Shown: positions 8,098-15,829 of the stretch, in pieces
How positions within the stretch are numbered: position 1 is the stretch's first letter
Layout of the letters: every line of letters starts with the position of its first letter
Translations under genes and position numbers: made by a program
Assembly: GCA_017463205.1 (NCBI GenBank)
Contig: JAFTPQ010000005.1
Span: forward strand, 1-49,512
Source of the DNA: Clostridia bacterium
GTDB taxonomy: Bacteria > Bacillota > Clostridia > Christensenellales > Borkfalkiaceae
Direction: 5' to 3'
DNA: 49,512 nucleotides
Notes under the pieces: model-generated
What the model saw: the letters and a program-made list of their open reading frames with translations, nothing else
The model's database searches: none
What the model was told of the DNA's origin: nothing

Positions 8098-9708
8098 TCA
8101 ATAAACGTCGGGCAGATCGTTTAAAAACAAAACCGCGTCCCCCTCCGTCAACCATTCCGTCAACAACTCTTGCACCGCCTGCAACGTTTTCGCCGTCGTC
8201 AACGTCTGCATATCGCCGCCGTTCCGTTCAAAGCCGCTCTTCACTGCGCCTACCAACGTATCTCCGACCAAAATCACTTTGTCAAACCCCGCCTTCGCAA
8301 GCTGTTCGCCCAACCGATCGTTGATCTGTTCTTCCAAAACGCCGCATTCGACCAATCCGGGAGTCACAACGCATTTCCGACCGTCAAACCGCCCCAACGC
8401 CAAAATCGCTTCTTCCGCGCCGCGCGGATTGCCGTTATAACCGTCGTCCAAAATATATACGCCGCCGTTTTTCAACAATTGCAATCGGTGAGGGATCGGC
8501 TGCAATTTCGATATTCCGCGCCCGATCTCCGCCGCCGTCAAACCCATCTCGCTTGCCAATGCTGCCGCCAATACGATATTTTCCACCGCCACCGAACCCA
8601 ACAACGCCGTTTCCACAGCCACTTCTTCGCCGCCGACGCAAAGGGTAAACGCCGTCTTCGTCGCTTCCAAACATACGTCGCGCGCCATATCGCCGTCTGC
8701 GATCAACGCTTTATTTCCGACCGCCGTCGGCATATCTTTTTGCAAATATTCGCGTAAGCTCGCGCCGCAAACCACGCTCTTGGCGGTGCGTTTTACAATT
8801 TCGCTCTTTTCCGTCCAAACGTTTTCCAAATTGCCAAACGTAGCGATATGTTGTTCGCACACGCCCGTAAACACAGCGTAATCGGGTTTCACCAAATCGC
8901 AAAGTTCCGCAATATCCCCCGCTTTACGCGCGCCCATCTCCACAATAAACACTTGCTTGTTTTCAAATTCCGACGAAAACACCGTCTTCGCCACCCCGAT
9001 CGGCGTATTGTACGACGCAGGCGTTTCCACAACGGAATATTTTTCCGATAGCAACGTTTTTAAAATGTTTTTTACCGAAGTTTTTCCATAACTTCCCACA
9101 ACGCCCACACGCAAAATTTGCGTTTCATCTAATACCTGCCCTGCTCGTTTTACAAATTTTCTGTTTTTTGCGTTTTCAAATACGCCCGTCGTAACATTTG
9201 CCGCGCACAGCAAAACAGGCAACAGCGTCGGCATCACGGCAAACGGCACGTAAGCGATCAACGCATACAATTCCGAACCGTTCCACCTCGCCAACATCCA
9301 AAGGAAAGCGATCAAAAAGTAAGCAACGCAAGCCACAAACAACAGATATACGGCAAACAACCTGCTCAACCGTCCCGTACGCGCCGTCGGCACTTTCAAG
9401 GCATATTTTCGATCCGCCCGATAAAACACCAACAACAACCCGAAAAACACGATCGCCGAAACAGATAACGCCACTCTCCGTCCTAAAAAGGCAAAACAAA
9501 GAGACGTAACGGTAGGCGCTAAAGCAAGACACAGCGCCAGCACCCACAAACGGTTGAAATATAAATTGTCTTTGCGTTTCAACCACCGCAAAAACACTCC
9601 GTTTTTATAACCGCTCTGTTGCATCGCCCCCGCCAGTTTCCACGTCATAATGCAAAACACTAACGCGCTGACAACAGCGGCAACGATCCTTACGATCACG
9701 TCATCCAT
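8098..9708 (-). CDS. murF: Mur ligase family protein with a membrane-spanning N-terminus (MurF-like)
   Basis: Probable UDP-MurNAc-tripeptide--D-Ala-D-Ala ligase, the last cytoplasmic step of the peptidoglycan precursor. The C-terminal 340 residues form the Mur ligase core: P-loop GSYGKTS (about 205-211), ETPASYNTPIGVAKTV, FIVEMGARKAGDIAELCDLVKP, an HRL segment, and DDGYNGNP (the MurF DDxYNANP type). The normal MurF N-terminal UMP-binding domain is missing. In its place are about 190 residues with five hydrophobic helices, so the enzyme should be membrane-bound. ATG at 9708 is preferred (GGGTGGGTGA upstream); TTG at 9738 is an alternative. The next gene is ddl, which makes its substrate. Confidence 0.85.
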   Translation of the reverse strand: MDDVIVRIVAAVVSALVFCIMTWKLAGAMQQSGYKNGVFLRWLKRKDNLYFNRLWVLALCLALAPTVTSLCFAFLGRRVALSVSAIVFFGLLLVFYRADRKYALKVPTARTGRLSRLFAVYLLFVACVAYFLIAFLWMLARWNGSELYALIAYVPFAVMPTLLPVLLCAANVTTGVFENAKNRKFVKRAGQVLDETQILRVGVVGSYGKTSVKNILKTLLSEKYSVVETPASYNTPIGVAKTVFSSEFENKQVFIVEMGARKAGDIAELCDLVKPDYAVFTGVCEQHIATFGNLENVWTEKSEIVKRTAKSVVCGASLREYLQKDMPTAVGNKALIADGDMARDVCLEATKTAFTLCVGGEEVAVETALLGSVAVENIVLAAALASEMGLTAAEIGRGISKLQPIPHRLQLLKNGGVYILDDGYNGNPRGAEEAILALGRFDGRKCVVTPGLVECGVLEEQINDRLGEQLAKAGFDKVILVGDTLVGAVKSGFERNGGDMQTLTTAKTLQAVQELLTEWLTEGDAVLFLNDLPDVY

Positions 9709-9727
9709 ATACGTCACCCACCCGATC

Positions 9728-10390
9728 TTATCGATCAAAAAATTCTTCTGCGATCAATTGAAAAGCCACAGGACGTTCGGCAAACGCAAAATGCCCTCCT
9801 TCCAATATCCGCAACCTCGCGCGGGGAAAACTCAACAAATACGCCTCCGCCTCTTTCAACGTCGTCGTCTTATCTCGCAACCCCTCCACCAACAACACTT
9901 CGTTTTGCACGCGCCGCGCGCAATCACACAAGTCTTCATTGACGATCTTTTTATAACTTTCCTTCATCAACGGCGGCAAACTGCGATATTCCGCGCTGCC
10001 AAACCGTTTTTCCGCAAATTTCGGCGCGATCTTTCTCACCGCTCGGTACGCGCCCACTTTTATTTTATAACCCGTTCCGCGGTTTAATATAACGCCGGCA
10101 GGCCCCGTCAACAGCATCTTATCGAATGCGTCTTCGTCCTCGCTTGCCAACTTCACCGCCACCCGACACCCAAACGAATGTGCGATCACGTGCGGTTTTC
10201 GCACGCCCAACAACCGCAACACCTCTTTCGTCCAAGCCGCATAATCAGCTACGTCGAAGGGCGTTTGCAACGCCGCGCTTTGCCCAAATCCCAAAAAGTC
10301 GAAAGCGGTCACACGGTAAAAACGAGAAAAATATTCGATCTGCGCCGTAAAAGCTTCTTTTGAAGAAAGATACCCGTGTAAAAACACCAT
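9728..10390 (-). CDS. Alpha/beta hydrolase (start uncertain, probably upstream)
   Basis: Alpha/beta-fold hydrolase of unknown substrate. It has the oxyanion HG motif (VFLHGYLSS), the nucleophile elbow AHSFGC (G-x-S-x-G-like, Ser in about residue 72), a catalytic Asp candidate in VEGLRDKTTT and the final GGHF histidine. From ATG at 10390 it is 220 aa, but this start leaves only two residues before the first core strand. The same frame stays open upstream and encodes VTLSDVSFLQKGKGKD, just what the family has there. An AAGGAGG lies at 10448-10454, but no ATG, GTG or TTG is in frame; an ACG at 10439-10441 stands 6 nt after it. Tightly placed between rimI (72 nt) and murF (overlap or 20 nt), it is likely co-transcribed. 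Confidence 0.8.
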   Translation of the reverse strand: MVFLHGYLSSKEAFTAQIEYFSRFYRVTAFDFLGFGQSAALQTPFDVADYAAWTKEVLRLLGVRKPHVIAHSFGCRVAVKLASEDEDAFDKMLLTGPAGVILNRGTGYKIKVGAYRAVRKIAPKFAEKRFGSAEYRSLPPLMKESYKKIVNEDLCDCARRVQNEVLLVEGLRDKTTTLKEAEAYLLSFPRARLRILEGGHFAFAERPVAFQLIAEEFFDR

Positions 10391-10447
10391 ATCTTTCCCT
10401 TTCCCCTTTTGTAAAAACGAAACGTCGGATAAAGTAACCGTCGCCCG

Positions 10448-10454
10448 CCTCCTT
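10448..10454 (-). promoter_or_regulatory. Strong Shine-Dalgarno site without a canonical start codon
   Basis: Minus strand AAGGAGG followed after 6 nt by ACG, in frame with the alpha/beta hydrolase and opening a hydrolase-like N-terminus. It suggests a start at ACG (10441), or a recent ATG-to-ACG change. Confidence 0.5.
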
Positions 10455-10461
10455 ACAATTT

Positions 10462-10899
10462 TTATTCGGTCAGACCCGCTTGCATCACAAAAGCGTCTTC
10501 CCCGTCTTCATAATAATGCTCGCGCACACCGTAACGCGTATACCCCAATTTTTCATACAGCCCGATCGCAGGCAAATTGCTTACGCGCACTTCCAACAAA
10601 ACACGTTGCGCCCCAAGCGCTTTTGCTTTTTTGTGCATCGCCCGTAACAACGTTTCTCCGATGCCGCGACCTCGAAAGGGAGTATCCACGGCGATATTCA
10701 ATATTTCCGCATCCTCAAACAGTACGCCCAAGCACCCGTAACCAAGCACCTGTCCGTCTTCTTCCGCCAAAAATAACTGTTGCCATGCATATTGCATACA
10801 AGCGCCCAACATTTCTTCCGTCCACGGATCGCCAAAACAGCGTTTTTCTATCGCGGCGATCGTCTTCACGTCTTCTTGCGTCCAACCCCTGATCTTCAT
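10462..10899 (-). CDS. rimI: Ribosomal-protein-alanine N-acetyltransferase RimI
   Basis: GNAT acetyltransferase that in E. coli acetylates ribosomal protein S18. The 145-aa protein has the RimI-type N-terminus (IEKRCFGDPWTEEML), the acetyl-CoA pyrophosphate loop RGRGIG (about residues 76-81) and the family motif LEVRVSNLPAIGLYEKLGY near the end. It begins 3 nt after the tsaB stop, in the usual tsaE-tsaB-rimI order found across Firmicutes. The ATG at 10899 follows directly; its ribosome site would lie inside tsaB, so translational coupling is likely. The motif set makes RimI more likely than a generic GNAT, although annotations in this class are often approximate. Confidence 0.92.
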   Translation of the reverse strand: MKIRGWTQEDVKTIAAIEKRCFGDPWTEEMLGACMQYAWQQLFLAEEDGQVLGYGCLGVLFEDAEILNIAVDTPFRGRGIGETLLRAMHKKAKALGAQRVLLEVRVSNLPAIGLYEKLGYTRYGVREHYYEDGEDAFVMQAGLTE

Positions 10900-10902
10900 A
10901 CG

Positions 10903-11538
10903 CTATTTTCCCTGATTGATCTCCGCCGAACTTTTTCGCACGTACAACGCCGTCAATTCGCCAAACTTTTTCGCTTTTGCGTTTGCAAGCGTTGCGCCCA
11001 CCAACCCCTGTTCGGGACTGCCGACCTTCACTTCCGCCTTTTCTTGCAGAGGCAACCGATCGCACGCGCAAAGTTCGTATCCATCCGCCGCCAACGCCAA
11101 CACTTCCTCCTCCGGCAAATAGGCAGGAGGATACGCCACGTTTCCGTTTTCGTATCCGCAAGCGTAATAATGATCGTGCAATGCGTCCACAAGACACAAT
11201 TTTTTTCCTTTATTCGCCTCGTCTATCGCATTATATGCCGCCACGTCGAAAGAAGTGACAGGAAGCGCAGGTTTTCCGTACGCCAAACAAAATCCTTTTA
11301 TCACCGATATCCCGATCCTGATCCCCGTAAACGATCCCGCTCCGACGACCGCCGCAAAAAAATCGCATTCCGAAAGCTCCATATCCGCCTGTTTCAGCGT
11401 TTCATCGATCGCCCCCATCACCAGCACCGACTGTTTCATCGCGCAATCGGGCAGATAATGCGAATAAATTTTTCCGTTTTTCGCCGCCACGACGGTGAGA
11501 TATCCGCCGCTGGTATCCAAAGCCAAAAAATTTTCCAC
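10903..11538 (-). CDS. tsaB: tRNA t6A biosynthesis protein TsaB
   Basis: Scaffold subunit of the complex that, with TsaD and TsaE, adds threonylcarbamoyl to A37 of ANN-decoding tRNAs. The 211-aa protein has the ASKHA fold opening LALDTSGGYLTVV, and GAGSFTGIRIGISVIKGF (about residues 66-83), which is diagnostic. The start is GTG at 11538, with AAGGAG 6 nt upstream. The ribosome site overlaps the tsaE stop, so the genes are coupled. tsaD is not in this window. Length is slightly short compared with about 230 in Bacillus, mostly at the C-terminus. Confidence 0.95.
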   Translation of the reverse strand: MENFLALDTSGGYLTVVAAKNGKIYSHYLPDCAMKQSVLVMGAIDETLKQADMELSECDFFAAVVGAGSFTGIRIGISVIKGFCLAYGKPALPVTSFDVAAYNAIDEANKGKKLCLVDALHDHYYACGYENGNVAYPPAYLPEEEVLALAADGYELCACDRLPLQEKAEVKVGSPEQGLVGATLANAKAKKFGELTALYVRKSSAEINQGK

Positions 11539-11548
11539 TCTTTACTCC

Positions 11549-11950
11549 TTAGTATTCTATCTCGCGTTCGTTTTCGCCGCGCTTTCGTATGCACACCCGT
11601 TTCACTTGTTTGGGCAGCAACGGCGCGATGTTTTGCGCCCATTCGATCAGGCAAATCCCGCCCATATCGAAATAATCGGCAAGCCCCAAATTTTCCGCCT
11701 GCTCCACCGATTCAATGCGGTAGCAATCATAATGAAACAATCGCCCGTCATAATCGTTCATATATGCGTACGTCGGGCTGGTCACTTCTTCTTCCACGCC
11801 CAAACCTTTGGCAACGCCTTTGGAAAACACCGTTTTCCCCGCGCCCATATCGCCGTCCAGCAACACCACGTCGCCCGCTTTCAGCGTTTTTGCATATTCA
11901 CAGGCAAACGCCTCCGTTTCCTCTCTCGATCTTGAAATAAATATCGCCAT
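11549..11950 (-). CDS. tsaE: tRNA t6A biosynthesis ATPase TsaE
   Basis: P-loop ATPase that drives turnover of the TsaBD complex in t6A synthesis. It is 133 aa with Walker A GDMGAGKT (33-40), TSPTYAYMNDY, and FHYDCYRIE followed by ICLIEWAQN, all family signatures. It is first in the tsaE-tsaB-rimI-hydrolase-murF-ddl run, with small or no gaps down to murF. The promoter is unusual: TTGCAA-17-TATAAT is placed so that only 6 nt separate TATAAT from the ATG, and transcription would begin at or next to the start codon. No Shine-Dalgarno fits in that space, so a leaderless message is likely (inference). Confidence 0.95.
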   Translation of the reverse strand: MAIFISRSREETEAFACEYAKTLKAGDVVLLDGDMGAGKTVFSKGVAKGLGVEEEVTSPTYAYMNDYDGRLFHYDCYRIESVEQAENLGLADYFDMGGICLIEWAQNIAPLLPKQVKRVCIRKRGENEREIEY

Positions 11951-11956
11951 ATCTTT

Positions 11957-11985
11957 ATTATAATACCTCTTGGCTGTTTTTGCAA
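11957..11985 (-). promoter_or_regulatory. tsaE promoter implying a leaderless mRNA
   Basis: Minus strand TTGCAA (11980-11985), 17-nt spacer, TATAAT (11957-11962), then 6 nt to the ATG at 11950. The predicted start of transcription coincides with the start codon. Confidence 0.65.
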
Positions 11986-12004
11986 TCGTTTACCGTAATT
12001 TTCC

Positions 12005-12646
12005 TTAAATTTTCATCTTTTTTATAAAGTCGGACAGCCGTTTATACAGCAACAGCGTCAATATGGCGATCGCCGCCGTCTTGATCAAATTAAACAAGAC
12101 CAGCGCAACCAAAAAGGAAGAAAACGCTTGCGCCACCGTCATGCCGAAAATACTACCGTCCATCGCCAACGCGTAAGCGGGAAACACCAAAAAACGATTG
12201 GTCAACAACGCCGCGCCCGTCGCAATAAAACAAGCCCCTACCAACGACAAACAAACGCTTGTCAGCCCCTTTTTAAAACGGTATAACACAGAGGGCAGTA
12301 ATAAATAGGACGACGTCACCAAAAAGTTTGCCAATTCCCCCGCGCCGCCCGACGACGACGTGATCAACCGCAAACTTTCTTTCAACAAACAAACCAACAC
12401 CCCTTCGATCGGCCCCAACAAAAAGGATATCAGCACAATAAACACATTCCCGAAATCGAGTTTTAAAAATTCCGCCCCGAACAAAGGCAACGGGATCTCC
12501 AAAAAACTGACGGCATAACTGATCGCCACAAAAATCGCCATAAAGGATATGCGCTTTGCCGAAAACCGTTTTTTAAATGCGTTTTTTTGCGTTGAACGCA
12601 TACCTGCCCCCGTCGTTTCCACATTTTCCTCGTTACATTTTTCCAT
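12005..12646 (-). CDS. ribU: ECF transporter substrate-binding subunit, riboflavin type (RibU)
   Basis: Membrane S component of an energy-coupling factor vitamin transporter, here assigned to riboflavin because an FMN riboswitch lies in its leader. The 213-aa protein has a basic 30-residue head and about six hydrophobic helices. It carries the S-component pattern AIFVAISYAVSFLEIPLPLFG, LKLDFGNVFIVLISFLLGPIEG and a conserved KE (CLLKESLRLI). Start ATG at 12646 has GAGGTGA just upstream. No EcfA/EcfT genes are in the window, so a shared energizing module elsewhere is expected. A promoter (12950-12978), the riboswitch and a terminator form a complete control unit. Residues GAGMRST near the N-terminus are encoded by the dispersed motif (12591-12615). 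Confidence 0.9.
   Translation of the reverse strand: MEKCNEENVETTGAGMRSTQKNAFKKRFSAKRISFMAIFVAISYAVSFLEIPLPLFGAEFLKLDFGNVFIVLISFLLGPIEGVLVCLLKESLRLITSSSGGAGELANFLVTSSYLLLPSVLYRFKKGLTSVCLSLVGACFIATGAALLTNRFLVFPAYALAMDGSIFGMTVAQAFSSFLVALVLFNLIKTAAIAILTLLLYKRLSDFIKKMKI
12591..12615 (-). repeat. Dispersed motif copy c, inside ribU
   Basis: Minus strand GGGGGCAGGTATGCGTTCAA, read in a different frame (GAGMRST) from the copies in ddl and spoIIGA. It shares 17 nt with the ddl copy. Confidence 0.75.
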
Positions 12647-12700
12647 AACGTCACCTCAAAAAAATATTTTCAAAGGGATGTTCTTCGGTGTTTTCATCAA

Positions 12701-12727
12701 CAAAAACCGCCCCGCAACCACGGAGCG
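12701..12727 (-). terminator. Expression-platform terminator of the FMN riboswitch
   Basis: Minus strand CGCTCCG TGGTTG CGGGGCG followed by GTTTTTG: a 7-bp stem with one G-U pair and a U-run. It is placed between the riboswitch aptamer and the ribU ribosome site, as expected for FMN-induced transcription termination. Confidence 0.65.
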
Positions 12728-12787
12728 ATCGACGGAAAAATTTCCAATATTTCCACCTGTTTAAAAAGACGTTTCCGCCTTTTTTTC

Positions 12788-12937
12788 TTTTCCTGTCCGG
12801 ACTTTAACCGTCGGTATCGGAATTGCGCCGATTCGGGAAAGATCGTCGTCGTCAAAACGCACAAACGCCTCAACTACGCTCTCTTTCTTCGCAGACTCTA
12901 CTGCCGGTGAGGAATTACGCCTCGCCCCAAAGAATAT
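12788..12937 (-). ncRNA. FMN riboswitch (RFN element)
   Basis: The minus strand carries the classic RFN blocks in order: TTTGGGGCGAGGCGTAATTC, CTCACCGGCAGT, AGAGTCTGCGA, a variable arm, GGCGCAATTCCGATACCCGA, CGGTTAAAGTCCGGACAGGA. They lie 142 nt before ribU, downstream of a consensus promoter. High FMN should terminate transcription and shut off riboflavin uptake. Confidence 0.95.
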
Positions 12938-12949
12938 TCACTTTTTTCT

Positions 12950-12978
12950 ATTATATCGCGCCGAGCCTCGCTTGTCAA
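12950..12978 (-). promoter_or_regulatory. Consensus sigma-A promoter of the FMN riboswitch/ribU unit
   Basis: Minus strand TTGACA (12973-12978), 17-nt spacer, TATAAT (12950-12955); the aptamer begins about 13 nt later. It starts only about 24 nt after the stop of the histidine kinase gene. Confidence 0.88.
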
Positions 12979-13001
12979 GCGTATCGCGCAAAAAATCCGC
13001 C

Positions 13002-14576
13002 TTAATGATACGTTCCGTCAACCTTTCTCGTCAAAGGGAACAGCACGTAAAAAGTACTTCCTTTTCCCGGTTCGCTGTTGACGCCAAACACAAACCCGTG
13101 TTTTTCCAAAATCGTTTTCACGATCGACAACCCCAAACCCATGCCCTTTACAGGCCGTTTATGCATTTCGGACGAACGGTAATACCGATCCCACACCGCC
13201 GACAGTTCTTCCGGCTTGATCCCTTTGCCCGTATCGGTGACCGCAAAACGGAACACACCGCCCTGTTCTTCTTTCAAACCGATCAAAACCCGTTTGTTTT
13301 CGCCCGTATAATTGACTGCATTCCCGATCAAATTATACAACACCTGCCCGATCTTCAACTCGTCGCAACGGGTATACAAGCCCTTGTCGATATCGGTCAA
13401 AAACACATACCCTTGCGTTTCTTTTAAATAGGCAAAACGCTCCAACACTTCCAGCGTATATGTTGACATATCCACTTCGTCCAGTTCCATCACGTCCAAA
13501 TCCGAACGAAGTTTGGAAAGATCGAGGATATCGTTCACCAACGACGTCAACCGATCGGCCTCGTCTACGATCACCTGCGCGTGCTTGTTCCGTTTTTCGG
13601 GGATTTCCCCCGATATTTCCATGATCATCGACGCATACGCCTTGATCATCGTCAACGGCGTACGGAAATCGTGCGAAACGTTGGCAATGATCTCCTTTTG
13701 CATACGGTCGGTTTTGGATAACTCGTCCCGCGCAAAATTCAATGCGTCGGCAAGTTCCGTCAATTCCTTCCCATAATCCGTTCCGTGGAAATCGACGTTA
13801 AAATCTCCTTGCGCCAATTGACGCGCCTTTTCCGTAATTTCCGAAATCGACTTCGTCAACCAACCCGATACCGCGCTTGCCACTACAAACGCCAAAATAA
13901 ACACGAACACTGCCAAAAGCACCGTCCGCACTCCCATTTGCGCAGACACCGCCGACACTAAATCGATCGACTTCGCCGCATACAAATACACAACACTGTC
14001 CCCAAACAGCGCGATTTTCGATCCGTACACGTACTCGCCGTCCCCCTCAAACACCACCGCCGTCGCTTCCTGTTTGTCCATTTCTTTCAGCAACGTTTTC
14101 ATTTCCGCCGAATAATCCAAATGCTCTTTCAAAGCCGGATCGTCCGGTTTTACGTTCAATTCAATCGGGAACAGCACGTCGCCGTCCTCGTTCAGCAGCA
14201 ACACGTCCACGTCGTTCACGTCGGAAAGATATCGCAAAAATCCACTGAAATTATTCCCGAACGAGGAGGGCAAGCCATTCAAAATCTCCCGTTCGATCCG
14301 TTTCCCCTTTTCGGCTACCACGTTTGCCGCCGCGTCTTTATACGTCTGTTCGCGCAAAAAATGCTGCATCACCCCAAACGACAAAACGATGACCGCCGAC
14401 AACGCCGTAAAAATACTCCACAGTAAAAAGTAAATACTGCTACGGCTTTGTTTTCCGAAATACTTATTTCTGCGGGACAGCTTTTTCATCTTTTTTACGG
14501 CAGAATTGCCCCGCGGAGCCTTTTGCTTCGGGGGCTTTTGTTTTTTTATCTTCCGTTGTTTTTCGTCTTTTTTCAC
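13002..14576 (-). CDS. Sensor histidine kinase (two-component system)
   Basis: Membrane sensor kinase, partner of the response regulator just upstream. The 524-aa protein has a very basic cytoplasmic head (1-45), TM1 (about 47-72), an extracellular sensor of about 140 residues, TM2 (about 216-239) and a HAMP linker. A HisKA domain follows with phospho-acceptor His302 in NVSHDFRTPLTMIKAYA, then an HATPase domain with N box NLIGNAVNY, DTGKG and GMGLGLSIVKTI. The start is GTG at 14576, with GAGG upstream. The gap to the regulator is 45 nt, so the pair is co-transcribed. The stimulus is unknown; the architecture matches the Firmicutes ResE/PhoR/VicK class. Confidence 0.93.
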   Translation of the reverse strand: MKKDEKQRKIKKQKPPKQKAPRGNSAVKKMKKLSRRNKYFGKQSRSSIYFLLWSIFTALSAVIVLSFGVMQHFLREQTYKDAAANVVAEKGKRIEREILNGLPSSFGNNFSGFLRYLSDVNDVDVLLLNEDGDVLFPIELNVKPDDPALKEHLDYSAEMKTLLKEMDKQEATAVVFEGDGEYVYGSKIALFGDSVVYLYAAKSIDLVSAVSAQMGVRTVLLAVFVFILAFVVASAVSGWLTKSISEITEKARQLAQGDFNVDFHGTDYGKELTELADALNFARDELSKTDRMQKEIIANVSHDFRTPLTMIKAYASMIMEISGEIPEKRNKHAQVIVDEADRLTSLVNDILDLSKLRSDLDVMELDEVDMSTYTLEVLERFAYLKETQGYVFLTDIDKGLYTRCDELKIGQVLYNLIGNAVNYTGENKRVLIGLKEEQGGVFRFAVTDTGKGIKPEELSAVWDRYYRSSEMHKRPVKGMGLGLSIVKTILEKHGFVFGVNSEPGKGSTFYVLFPLTRKVDGTYH

Positions 14577-14621
14577 CGTCCGCGCCTCACGTTTTCAATC
14601 GCCGCTTTTTACGGTTTTCGT

Positions 14622-15287
14622 TTATTCTTCAAATTTATACCCCAACCCACGCAACGTCACGATAAATTTGCGATATTCTTTCAAATTCCCGCGCAACATT
14701 TTGATATGCGTGTCCACCGTACGGTCATCGCCGTAAAAATCGAATCCCCAAACGTCGTACAACAATTTTTCACGCGTCAAGGCGATCCCTTTATTGCGTA
14801 CAAGATAAAACAGCAACTCGTATTCCTTGGGCGTCAACTCGGCTTTTTCGCCGTCCACGTACACGTTTCTGCCCGCCATATCGATTTCCAATCCCTCAAA
14901 CTTCAATATCTCGTTGCCTTCGTTTTTCCCCGCACGCCGCTTGGTAACGGCATTGATCCGAGCCATCACTTCCTTGGGCGAAAAGGGCTTTGTTACGTAA
15001 TCGTCCACGCCGATTTCAAACGCAAACAACTTATCGTATTCTTCGCCGCGCGCCGACAGCATAATTACAGGCACGTCCTTCGTTTTCTTAATTTCTTTCA
15101 CTGCCGAAAAGCCGTCCAAATGCGGCATCATCACGTCCATCAACACCAGATCGTATTCATTTTCACGGCACAACCGCACCGCCTCCATGCCATCCGACGC
15201 CTCAAACGCCTCGTTACCCTCAAATTCCACGTATTCCCGTAATACGCCTCTGATCATTTCTTCATCGTCAACAATCAAAATTTTCAT
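14622..15287 (-). CDS. OmpR/PhoB-family response regulator
   Basis: DNA-binding response regulator for the adjacent kinase. The 221-aa protein has a receiver domain with acidic pocket DDE (7-9), phospho-acceptor D51 (LMDVMMP) and K100 (YVTKPF). The C-terminal winged helix ends TVDTHIKMLRGNL...LRGLGYKFEE. The start ATG at 15287 is the only sensible one. About 230 bp upstream are two direct repeats GCGTGAAAW in 11-bp register (15520-15541) next to a TTGACA, the spacing OmpR-type regulators often recognise, so autoregulation is possible (inference). Confidence 0.95.
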   Translation of the reverse strand: MKILIVDDEEMIRGVLREYVEFEGNEAFEASDGMEAVRLCRENEYDLVLMDVMMPHLDGFSAVKEIKKTKDVPVIMLSARGEEYDKLFAFEIGVDDYVTKPFSPKEVMARINAVTKRRAGKNEGNEILKFEGLEIDMAGRNVYVDGEKAELTPKEYELLFYLVRNKGIALTREKLLYDVWGFDFYGDDRTVDTHIKMLRGNLKEYRKFIVTLRGLGYKFEE

Positions 15288-15519
15288 ATTGCTAAAAGCT
15301 CCCCTTTTATTTTTTATTTTCGCGATCTTCCCGCCCGAACTTTACAATTGATATTATCACGGCAAATTTTTGGCGCATGGCAAAGCGCAACAAACCGCGC
15401 GTCACCACGACCCATCGCGCTCCCACGCTGAAATACTGTTTCGGATCTCCCGTTGATGAGCGTTGAAAAATCCTTTCCTTTATACTATACCCATATTTTG
15501 TCAATTTTAAGAAGCAGTG

Positions 15520-15541
15520 GCGTGAAATATGCGTGAAAATT
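15520..15541. promoter_or_regulatory. Direct repeats, candidate response-regulator site
   Basis: GCGTGAAATAT (15520-15530) followed at once by GCGTGAAAATT (15531-15541), an 11-bp period. On the minus strand they precede a TTGACA (15499-15504) by 15 nt. No well-spaced -10 follows the TTGACA (nearest TATAAA after 14 nt), so an activator-dependent promoter is only a possibility. Confidence 0.35.
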
Positions 15542-15636
15542 TGTCGAAAATCGCGTTTTTATGCATCTGCGCGCTTATTTTAATACGTTTGCGCATATTT
15601 ATTTTATCACAAAACCCAAATTTTGTCAACCCCCTA

Positions 15637-15829
15637 CCAACGTTCCGTTGGATCTTGACTTTCTATCTTTCGTTATAGATATTAATAACGATATCGTTAC
15701 CCAACAGGAAGTCAAGAAACTCAGTTTCTTGTCAGGGTGCAGGGGCGGAAGCCCTTGCAAAGTCAAGCCCCAAATTAAGCAAGCTTTGCTTGCGCCACTA
15801 CTGCGAAGCAGTCACCAACGTTCCGTTGG
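15637..15829 (+). repeat. Multi-hairpin repeat element, copy A
   Basis: Consecutive hairpins: CCAACGTTCCGTTGG (15637-15651), AAGAAACTCAGTTTCTT (15714-15730), GCAGGGGC/GCCCTTGC (15739-15758), AAGCAAGCTTTGCTT (15777-15791), ACTGCGAAGCAGT (15800-15812), CCAACGTTCCGTTGG (15815-15829). Linkers CAGGAAGTC and AAGCCCcAA match copies B-E. The last hairpin also begins copy B. Confidence 0.9.

Noticed and set aside
9257..9272. Extra motif copy in murF (CAACGCATAC)
   Set aside because: Only 10 nt match and the CCTGCCC part is missing; likely chance.
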